Of a DNA stretch of 64,000 nucleotides, positions 8,300-15,124 are shown piece by piece. The stretch lies in NCBI RefSeq assembly GCF_042648505.1, contig NZ_JBHRXK010000006.1, positions 62,001-126,000 of the forward strand. Reading direction: 5' to 3'. Made by a program: the position numbers and the translations under genes. The stretch is from Lysobacter_L cavernae (GTDB lineage: Bacteria > Pseudomonadota > Gammaproteobacteria > Xanthomonadales > Xanthomonadaceae). The notes under the pieces are model-generated. The model was not told where the DNA came from, made no database searches, and saw only the letters and a program-made list of their open reading frames with translations. The stretch's first letter is position 1; each line of letters starts with the position of its first letter.

Positions 8300-8418
8300 G
8301 CGAGCTCCCTCTGGGCGGAAGCCGCAGCGTACACCGCGACCGCAGCCGGAACCATCGCCAGCGCACCGGCGGGGCCATGGGGAGAATCGGGAGGAAGAAG
8401 AAGGATCGCACCCTTGCT

Positions 8419-8514
8419 CGTCATTCCCGCGCAGGCGGGAACCCATGGACGTTGTCTTTGACTCACCCTCGGCACGGACGCCGTCCCTGGACTCCCGCCT
8501 GCGCGGGAATGACG
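8419..8514. repeat. REP-like palindromic pair
   Basis: Two perfectly complementary 22-bp arms at 8419-8440 and 8493-8514, each beginning or ending with CGTCATTCCCGCGCAGG or its complement, flank a 52-nt spacer. Related arms occur at 9831, 24094, 26058, 29790 and 44829. It fills the gap between the parA-like gene and the metalloprotease gene. Confidence 0.9.
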
Positions 8515-8562
8515 AACCGTGGGGCATCCACGATGCTCGTGCCCATGAGCAGTCCTGCGGAG

Positions 8563-9096
8563 CTACCGATCCCCTTCGACAGCCGATCGCGGAGCGCGTG
8601 ATCGCCGTTCGACATCAAGATGCGTCAGATACAAGCGCAAATCGAACTCCAGCTGGTGGTAGTCCGGCGCCATGTGCGTGCACAGCTGGTAGAAAGACTT
8701 GTTGTGCTCGGTTTCCTTGAGGTGCGCCAGTTCATGCACCACGATCATCTTCAGGAAATCGGCCGGCGCATCGCGGAAGACGGTGGCGATGCGCATCTCG
8801 CGGCTGGCCTTGAGCCTTCCGCCCTGCACCCGGGAAATGGCCGTGTGGGTACCGAGCGCATGCTTCATCACCTGCAGCTTGCTGTCGTAGATCACCTTGC
8901 CCAGCGGCACCGATTGGCGCAGGTGCCGGTCTTTCAGCGCCTGGACATAGGCGTACAGCTGGCCGTCGCTTCGCACGGCGTGGGGCTGGCGGTACTTGTC
9001 GACCAGCATCGCGCCCAGTCGATCGCGTTCGATCAACTCGTGCACCCGCGCCTGTATGTGCTGCGGGTAGCCGGCGAGGTACTTCAGGCGTTCCAT
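8563..9096 (-). CDS. YgjP-like (DUF45) metal-dependent hydrolase
   Basis: A 177-residue protein of the YgjP/SprT-like M48-related group. The zinc motif HELAH is at 121-125 with a third histidine H131 in T-E-H-N-K-S-F-Y, the family arrangement H-E-L-x-H-x5-H-x-x-x-F. The frame is open to a TTG at 9156; ATG 9096 is chosen because the family start aligns there, though neither has a good ribosome site. No signal peptide. Substrate unknown. It is divergent from the DUF2058 gene, with only about 70 nt between them. Confidence 0.8.
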   Translation of the reverse strand: MERLKYLAGYPQHIQARVHELIERDRLGAMLVDKYRQPHAVRSDGQLYAYVQALKDRHLRQSVPLGKVIYDSKLQVMKHALGTHTAISRVQGGRLKASREMRIATVFRDAPADFLKMIVVHELAHLKETEHNKSFYQLCTHMAPDYHQLEFDLRLYLTHLDVERRSRAPRSAVEGDR

Positions 9097-9167
9097 CAGC
9101 GAAGGCAAGGTGGTCAGCGGGGACGGCGGGTATGATGGGCCGGAAATCCTGAACAAGTAACTGCGAC

Positions 9168-9722
9168 ATGGCGAAGGCGAATCCGCTTCAGGAACAGCTG
9201 CTCAAGGCGGGCCTGGTCAAGAAGTCCAAGGTGGCCGAGGTAGCGCGCGAGCAGAACAAGGCCCGGCATGCCAAGGGGCCGTCGGAGCCCAGCGAAATCC
9301 AGCTGGACGCGGAGCGGGCACGGGTCGAGAAGGCCGAGCGGGACCGCGCACTCGCTGCCGAGCGCAAGGCCCAGGCACGCATCACCGAACTTCGCGCGCA
9401 GGCGCGGCAGATCATCGAAGACCGGAAAGTGCCGCGCTCGGGCGAGAGTGAGTACCGCTTCACCGTGGACGGCGCCATCCGCACCGTGCTGGTCGACGAT
9501 GACCTGCGCAAGAAGCTGTCCCTGGGCGCGCTGGTGATCGTCCGCCTGGACGAGCGCTACGAGCTGTTGGCGCGCGCGGCCGCCGACAAGGTGCGGGAGC
9601 GCGACGCCAGCATGATCGTGCTCGATCATGGCCAGGACGCGGGCGCCGCGCCGTCCGCCACGACCTCCGAAGACGAGGCGTATTACGCGCAGTTTCAGGT
9701 GCCTGACGACCTGGTGTGGTGA
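9168..9722 (+). CDS. yaiL: DUF2058 (YaiL-like) nucleoprotein/polynucleotide-associated protein
   Basis: A 184-residue protein closely matching the YaiL/DUF2058 family end to end. It has the N-terminal LQEQLLKAGLVKKSK, a charged coiled-coil middle (about 20-80, Lys/Arg/Glu/Ala-rich), and the conserved C-terminal D-K-V-R-E-R-D-A-S-x-I-V-L-x-H with the end QFQVPDDLVW. The family is nucleic-acid associated with no defined reaction. ATG 9168 has a poor ribosome site. It is convergent with the gamma-glutamyltransferase gene, with a MITE-like element between the two stops. Confidence 0.9.
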   Translation: MAKANPLQEQLLKAGLVKKSKVAEVAREQNKARHAKGPSEPSEIQLDAERARVEKAERDRALAAERKAQARITELRAQARQIIEDRKVPRSGESEYRFTVDGAIRTVLVDDDLRKKLSLGALVIVRLDERYELLARAAADKVRERDASMIVLDHGQDAGAAPSATTSEDEAYYAQFQVPDDLVW

Positions 9723-9808
9723 CCGCGGCGGCCAGGAGCTGGCCCAGCCCTGCTAATAACCCCAATCGCCCACCGTCGCTCGATGGTGGGACAACTTCCG
9801 GCTGCGGG

Positions 9809-9890
9809 TTAAGGCAACGCTGAATAAGTGCCGTCATCCCCGCGAAGGCGGGGATGACGGGCAATAGGGATTTGATCAGCGTTGCCTTAA
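9809..9890. repeat. 82-bp MITE-like element with nested palindrome
   Basis: Perfect 15-bp terminal inverted repeats TTAAGGCAACGCTGA (9809-9823) and TCAGCGTTGCCTTAA (9876-9890) enclose a 13-bp REP-like hairpin at 9831-9860 (CCGTCATCCCCGC / GCGGGGATGACGG). The element lies between two convergent genes. It has no coding capacity. Confidence 0.85.
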
Positions 9891-9906
9891 TCGATCCGCC
9901 ACCGAT

Positions 9907-11637
9907 TCAGTACCCCGCCGCCTGCCCGTCCTTGCGCGACTCGCTGGCGCCGATGTAACCGCCATTCGGATTCACCATGATCGCCTGGTAGCCGCCGTAG
10001 GGGCCGTCGGCGAAACGCACGCTGTGGCCCTTGCGCATGAGCTCGCGCACGGTCTCGTACGGGAAGCCGGTTTCCAGGTCGAGCTCGCCGCCGTCGCTCA
10101 TCGCCGCGGCCTGCCCGGTCGGCTCGGTGGAGCCGTCGTGCTGGATGCGCGGCGCGTCGCCGGCTTCCTGCAGGTTCATGCCGAAGTCGATCAGGTTGAT
10201 CACGATCTGCGCGTGGCCCTGCGGCTGCATCGCCCCGCCCATCACGCCGAACGACAGCCACGGCTTGCCGTCCTTGGTGGCGAACGCCGGGATGATGGTG
10301 TGGAACGGACGCTTGCCGGGCGCAAACAAATTGGGATGATCCGGCTCTTGATCAGAATGCTTGAGCACGAACTGCTCGCCGCGGTCCTGGAAGATGAAAC
10401 CCAGCCCCGGCGGCGCCATGCCGCTGCCCATGCCGCGGTAGTTGGACTGGATCAACGAAACCATCATGCCGTCGCTGTCGGCGACGGTCATGTAGATGGT
10501 GTCGCCCTCGTTGAGCTGCGCGATCACGCCCGGCTCGACCGCCTTGGCGGCGCGCTCCATCGAGATCAGCTTGCCGCGTTCGCGCGCGTAGTTTTTCGAG
10601 ACCAGCTTCGCCACCGGCGTCTTGTAATACGCGGGGTCGGCGTAGGAGGCGGCGCGATCGGCGAAGGCCAGCTTCTTGGCCTCGGTGAACAAGTGCACGT
10701 GCTCGACGCTGCCGAAGCCGTAGCGCTTGAGGTCGTACGGCTCGAGCAGGTTGAGGATCTGCAGCGCGGCGATGCCCTGGCCGTTGGGCGGCAATTCCCA
10801 CACGTCGACGCCGCGGTAGTTGGTGCTGACCGGCTCGACCCATTCACCGGTGTGCGAGGCGAGGTCGTCGTAACTCAGGAAACCGCCATTGGCCTTGAAA
10901 TAGGCGTCGATGGTGCGGGCGATGTCGCCCTTGTAGAACGCATCGCGGCCGCCCTGGGCGATCTTTTCCAGGGTGCTGGCCAGGTTCGGGTTCTTCCACA
11001 TCTCGCCGGTGCGCGGGGCGCGTCTTTTCCCGGGGATGTCGCCATCCACCGTGAACTGCTCGGCGAAGCCCGGCCATTTCGACAGGCTGGGGACGCTGCG
11101 GTTCCAGTAATAGGCGATGACTTCATGCACCGGATGGCCCTCGCGCGCGTAGCGGATGGCCGGCGCGAGATCATCGGCGATGGGCTTGCGGCCGAACTTG
11201 CCGTGCAGCGCAAACCAGGCGTCGACGGTGCCCGGCACGGTCACCGGCAACGGGCCGTGCGGCGGGATGTCCTTCAGCCCGCGCCGCTGGAACTCGGCCA
11301 GCGTCAGCGACCTGGGCGAACGGCCGGAACCGTTGTAGCCGTACAACTTTTTTGTCTTCGGGTCCCAGACGATCGCGAACAGGTCGCCGCCGACGCCGTT
11401 GCCGGTCGGCTCCATCAACCCGAGCGCGGCGTTGGCGGCGATCGCCGCATCGACGGCGCTGCCGCCGGCCTTCATCACATCGAGGGCGATCTGGGTGGCC
11501 AGCGGGTGCGAGGTCGCGGCGATCGCGTGCGGCGCGTAGACCTCGCTGCGGGTGGCGAACGGCTTGCCGGTGATGCGGTCGGCGCACATGGCGGTCAGGG
11601 GCAGGCAGAGCAGGAGGGTGGCGAGCAGAGGACGCAT
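9907..11637 (-). CDS. ggt: Gamma-glutamyltransferase (Ntn hydrolase)
   Basis: A 576-residue precursor that hydrolyses or transfers the gamma-glutamyl group of glutathione in the periplasm. It has a signal peptide (MRPLLATLLLCLPLTAMC), the large-subunit signature NAALGLMEPTGNGVGGDLF at 69-87, and the autoprocessing site with candidate nucleophile Thr380 in L-N-E-G-D-T-I-Y-M-T-V-A-D. After that the small subunit carries the oxyanion motif G-S-G-M-A-P-P-G. The T-x-H-x-S context of classical GGTs is here T-I-Y-M-T, the branch often annotated GGT/YwrD-like or cephalosporin acylase-like, so substrate range may differ. It starts at ATG 11637. Confidence 0.88.
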   Translation of the reverse strand: MRPLLATLLLCLPLTAMCADRITGKPFATRSEVYAPHAIAATSHPLATQIALDVMKAGGSAVDAAIAANAALGLMEPTGNGVGGDLFAIVWDPKTKKLYGYNGSGRSPRSLTLAEFQRRGLKDIPPHGPLPVTVPGTVDAWFALHGKFGRKPIADDLAPAIRYAREGHPVHEVIAYYWNRSVPSLSKWPGFAEQFTVDGDIPGKRRAPRTGEMWKNPNLASTLEKIAQGGRDAFYKGDIARTIDAYFKANGGFLSYDDLASHTGEWVEPVSTNYRGVDVWELPPNGQGIAALQILNLLEPYDLKRYGFGSVEHVHLFTEAKKLAFADRAASYADPAYYKTPVAKLVSKNYARERGKLISMERAAKAVEPGVIAQLNEGDTIYMTVADSDGMMVSLIQSNYRGMGSGMAPPGLGFIFQDRGEQFVLKHSDQEPDHPNLFAPGKRPFHTIIPAFATKDGKPWLSFGVMGGAMQPQGHAQIVINLIDFGMNLQEAGDAPRIQHDGSTEPTGQAAAMSDGGELDLETGFPYETVRELMRKGHSVRFADGPYGGYQAIMVNPNGGYIGASESRKDGQAAGY

Positions 11638-11821
11638 GGCTGGGCCATTGAGGAAAACCAGCCTCGATATTATCGCTGCGTGAAATCGCGCACGACCCTA
11701 CTTTCGGCATGCGGCCAGGCCGTCACCGCGCACGCGACACCGCGCGGCCGCACGCGCGTGCGGCCGGATCGTGACGCTTCGAGCACCGGAACCGATGCGG
11801 CCACCGCGGCCGCAACGGCGC

Positions 11822-12451
11822 TTACGGCCAGCTCGGCGGGTTCTGCGCCCAGGCGGCCTGCACTTCGGCCAGTGCGGCGCGCTCGCCTTCGCTCCAGTCC
11901 GGCAGCAGCGTGGTCAACCCGGCGCTGCTGCTCCACTGCTGCGGCTCGCTGCGCACCGCGGCGGCGTACCACTGCACCGCCTCGTCCTTGCGATCCAGCG
12001 ACCACAGCACCAGCGCGAACGTCGGCGGCATCCACGCCGCGGCGATGTTGCGCGACTCCAGCAGGGTGCGCCATTGCGCCAGCGCGCCTTCGCTGTCGCC
12101 GGCACGGTACAGGTCCCAACCGTAGTTCCACGCCACCGAGCGCCAGATGCCGTCACTGCGGTCGATCGTGGCCAGCGCGCGACCGTAGAGCTGTCGCCCC
12201 AGGTCGGCCCGGCCGGCTTCCATGGCCAGATGCGCCAGCTGCGCCACTTCGGCCTTGGCGCGCGGGTTGCGTTCGATCGCCTTGGCCAGTTTTTCCATCG
12301 CGGCGTCGCCGCTGTCCTTGATGGCCTGCACCGGTTTGGTGGCGCTGGCGTCGGCGGCGAAATAGAACTCGACCGGCTTGGGCAACGTCTGCGCCGCCGC
12401 CGGTCCGGCCACGGCCAGCAAGCCCGCGAGCAGCAGGTGTCGTTTCATCAT
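11822..12451 (-). CDS. Secreted TPR-like protein
   Basis: A 209-residue protein with a signal peptide (MMKRHLLLAGLLAVAGPAAA). Beyond it are two or three TPR-like helical hairpins (MEKLAKAIERNPRAKAEVAQ; LGRQLYGRALATIDRSDGIW; R-A-G-D-S-E-G-A-L-A-Q-W). It begins at the tandem Met codons 12451/12448; the ORF remains open a further 25 codons upstream, without a ribosome site. It should work in the periplasm. It shares orientation with the hexosaminidase upstream (100-nt gap) and ggt downstream, but no function is recognisable. Confidence 0.75.
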   Translation of the reverse strand: MMKRHLLLAGLLAVAGPAAAQTLPKPVEFYFAADASATKPVQAIKDSGDAAMEKLAKAIERNPRAKAEVAQLAHLAMEAGRADLGRQLYGRALATIDRSDGIWRSVAWNYGWDLYRAGDSEGALAQWRTLLESRNIAAAWMPPTFALVLWSLDRKDEAVQWYAAAVRSEPQQWSSSAGLTTLLPDWSEGERAALAEVQAAWAQNPPSWP

Positions 12452-12551
12452 TGTTCGGGTCCCCTGAGAACATCCTCCCCGCGCGCATGCTAACCCGGAC
12501 GCGGGCGCAGGCGTGACCGCAGCCACGCTTCCACCCGTGTCCGCACAGGGA

Positions 12552-14915
12552 TCAGCCGCCGCTGGGCACCAGGGTCACGCGATCGGCGACCCACATCGCC
12601 GGCCGGGTGTCACCGGTCATCAACAGGCACAGGTCCTGCTTGCCGCGCACGTCCTGAGGCAGGTCGACCGTCAACTCGACGAAACCGTCCTTGTCGGGAG
12701 CGGCCGGCATCGGCGCTTCGGCAATGACCTTGCCTTTGCAGCCACCGGCGCGGACCACCAGCTCGCCGTGCGCGCTCTTGGCCGGCTCGAAGGTGCGGCT
12801 GGGCTCGTCGTGGGCCAGCTGGAAGTAGTACGGGATGCGCCCGGCGCGCACGCGGATCTGGCCGATGCCGTCCAGGTCGGCGGCGTTCCACTGCCAGCAC
12901 GGGTAGAAGATCGTGACGTTGAAGATGGCGCGCTCGCCGTCGGCCGGGCCGTCGTCCTCCAACCGCAACAGCAGACGACCGGCATCGGGGCACACCGCCA
13001 GTTGCTCGTCGCTGCGGCTGAGCAGCGAAGCGGCATCGATGCGGAACTCGCTGCTGGCAACCAGGGCCCGGTCGCCGTGGAACGCCGCCGCGCGCACCTG
13101 CGCGGGCAACTTGACCGGGAACGGCGCGTCGTACGCCTTCGCAGTGGCGCCCGGCTCGGAACCGTCGGTGGTGTAGCGCACCGGATAACCCAGCGGATTG
13201 CTCAGCGTGATCTGCGCGGTACCGGCGCGGCGGTCGTCGTCGACCGCAATGGCGACCTCGAACGGCGTGCGGGCGTAGTCGATGCCCAGCGCCTGCAGGC
13301 GGTGCAGGTGGCCGGGCAGGCGCGCGAGGAAATCCTCGAAGCGCTTGTCGGCGCGCGGCGTCCAGCCGGTCTCGGCCACCGCCGCCAGGCGCGGGTACAG
13401 GTGGTGCTCCAGGCGCGCGTCGGTGCGGGTGTGCTCGGTCCACATGTTGGCCTGCAGGCCGAGGATGTGGCGCTGCTGCGCCTGCGTCAGCTCCTTCGGC
13501 ACCGGCTCGAACGCGTACGCGTCCTGCAGCGTGTTGGTGTCCGGGCGCCCCGGCGGCTCGTTGGGCGAGGTGGTCTGCAGGTAATCCAGGTACAGGTCCG
13601 AGGACGGCACCATCACCACGTCGTGGCCCTGGCGGGCGGCCTCGATGCCGCCTTCGATGCCACGCCACGACATCACCGCGGCCTCCGGCGGCAGGCCGCC
13701 TTCGAGGATCTCGTCCCAACCGATCATCAGCTTGCCGTGCCCGACCAGGAAGCGCTCCAGGCGCTTGAGCATGTAGCTCTGCATGCCCTCTTCGCCGGCG
13801 ACGCCCAACTCCTTGATGCGCTGCTGCACGCGCGCGGATGCCTTCCACTGGTCCTTGACGGCCTCGTCGCCGCCGAGGTGGACGTAGCGGCCGGGGAACA
13901 GCTCGACCATCTCGGCCAGCACGTTCTCCAAAAACACCAGCGTGCTGTCCTCGGCGTTGAACAGATAGGTATTGACGCCCCATTCGTTGAGCGGCGCCGG
14001 GCGGTCGCCGAGCACGCCCAGCTCCGGGTACGCGGCGATCGCCGCCTGCGCGTGGCCGGGCACGTCGAGCTCCGGTACCACGGTGATGTGGCGCGCCGCC
14101 GCGTAGGCGACGACCTCGCGGATCTGATCCTGGGTGTAGTACCCGCAGTACGGACGCGGCTGGCCGCTGGCCGGATCACGCCCGCCGTCGCCGGCCGGGA
14201 TGCGGCAGCCGCTGATCTGCGTCAGTTTCGGGTAGCGCTTGATCTCCATGCGCCAGCCCTGGTCGTCGGTCAGGTGCCAGTGGAAGACGTTGAGCTTGTG
14301 CAGCGCCATGGCGTCGAGCAGCGTCTTGATCTCCTCGACGCTCTGGAAATGCCGCGCCGAGTCGAGCATGAAGCCGCGCCAGCCGAAACGCGGCGCATCG
14401 TCGATGGTGACCGTGGGAATGGCCGCCGTCGCAGCCGGGTCGAGCGTGGCCAGCTGCCACAGCGTCATCGCGCCATTGAACAAGCCGGCCGGCGTCCGCG
14501 CGACCACGCGCGCGCCCTCGGGCTTGACCTCCAGCCGGTACGCCTCCGGCGAGGCGCCGGCGAATTGCGCATCGAGCACGAATGCGATCGCCCCGCTGGC
14601 CGGGGCTGCAATCGCCGTCTGCAGCTTCGGCTTGCCGCCGGTCACCAGCAGGTCGGCGAACGTGCGCGCCACCGCCTCGGCCTGGGCATCGGACGCCAGC
14701 AGCGCGGTGGTCGGCGTCAACGTCAACTGGCCCGGCCCGCGCTCCAACCGGGCGGGCCGCGGAATCAATGACAGCGGTGCGATGGCCGGAGCGGCGCTGA
14801 CCGGCGCCTGCACCGGCGTCGCCTCATCGCGCGCCTTGCAGCCGCCCAATGCCAGCACGGCCAGGCACGTCGCCATCCAGGCCGCCCGATGCGGCGCGCA
14901 GGTCATCCAGCTCAT
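12552..14915 (-). CDS. Beta-N-acetylhexosaminidase lipoprotein (GH20)
   Basis: A 787-residue glycoside hydrolase 20, releasing terminal GlcNAc/GalNAc from chito-oligosaccharides or glycans by substrate-assisted catalysis. It has a lipobox A-L-G-G-C (Cys26), an N-terminal GH20b domain at about 45-170, and the catalytic TIM barrel at about 175-540 with HWHLTDDQGWR at 212-222 and the acid pair Asp350-Glu351 in HLGGDEAVKDQW. Beyond the barrel are a chitobiase-type C-terminal domain and a beta-rich end. The start is ATG 14915 after TTAGGGAGTGG, a good ribosome site. Surface-anchored hydrolysis fits with the downstream-oriented TonB receptor, kinase and permease as a GlcNAc scavenging pathway. Confidence 0.92.
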   Translation of the reverse strand: MSWMTCAPHRAAWMATCLAVLALGGCKARDEATPVQAPVSAAPAIAPLSLIPRPARLERGPGQLTLTPTTALLASDAQAEAVARTFADLLVTGGKPKLQTAIAAPASGAIAFVLDAQFAGASPEAYRLEVKPEGARVVARTPAGLFNGAMTLWQLATLDPAATAAIPTVTIDDAPRFGWRGFMLDSARHFQSVEEIKTLLDAMALHKLNVFHWHLTDDQGWRMEIKRYPKLTQISGCRIPAGDGGRDPASGQPRPYCGYYTQDQIREVVAYAAARHITVVPELDVPGHAQAAIAAYPELGVLGDRPAPLNEWGVNTYLFNAEDSTLVFLENVLAEMVELFPGRYVHLGGDEAVKDQWKASARVQQRIKELGVAGEEGMQSYMLKRLERFLVGHGKLMIGWDEILEGGLPPEAAVMSWRGIEGGIEAARQGHDVVMVPSSDLYLDYLQTTSPNEPPGRPDTNTLQDAYAFEPVPKELTQAQQRHILGLQANMWTEHTRTDARLEHHLYPRLAAVAETGWTPRADKRFEDFLARLPGHLHRLQALGIDYARTPFEVAIAVDDDRRAGTAQITLSNPLGYPVRYTTDGSEPGATAKAYDAPFPVKLPAQVRAAAFHGDRALVASSEFRIDAASLLSRSDEQLAVCPDAGRLLLRLEDDGPADGERAIFNVTIFYPCWQWNAADLDGIGQIRVRAGRIPYYFQLAHDEPSRTFEPAKSAHGELVVRAGGCKGKVIAEAPMPAAPDKDGFVELTVDLPQDVRGKQDLCLLMTGDTRPAMWVADRVTLVPSGG

Positions 14916-14953
14916 CGATCCACTCCCTAATGTGTGTCAACCCATAGCAAGCA

Positions 14954-14972
14954 GGCCCGGGGTTGCCGGGCC
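14954..14972. terminator. Hairpin in the receptor-hexosaminidase gap
   Basis: GGCCCGG, 5-nt loop, CCGGGCC. A second stem GCGGCCGGG / CCCGGCCGC lies at 15069-15092 in the same 209-nt gap. Neither has a clear T-tract in the minus direction, so they may attenuate rather than fully stop transcription from the TonB receptor gene. Confidence 0.5.
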
Positions 14973-15124
14973 CGCCTTGTCGCCTGCCACCGCAATGAAT
15001 CTTGTAACCCGGCAACGCATCGAGTGACTCGTGCGGGCGGATCAGCGAAGTGTTTTTTTGAACGGGCAGCGGCCGGGGGTATTCCCGGCCGCGTGCCGTG
15101 TCGCGGGGCCCGTGGGCCGCCGAC

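Noticed and set aside
8300..8527. N-terminal extension of the parA-like gene
   Set aside because: The extra codons read through a REP-like pair; ATG 8299 has a proper GGGAGC ribosome site and the family start.
10024..12321. 765-codon plus-strand open frame
   Set aside because: Antisense to the gamma-glutamyltransferase and TPR genes; composition is shadow-like and it has no ribosome site.
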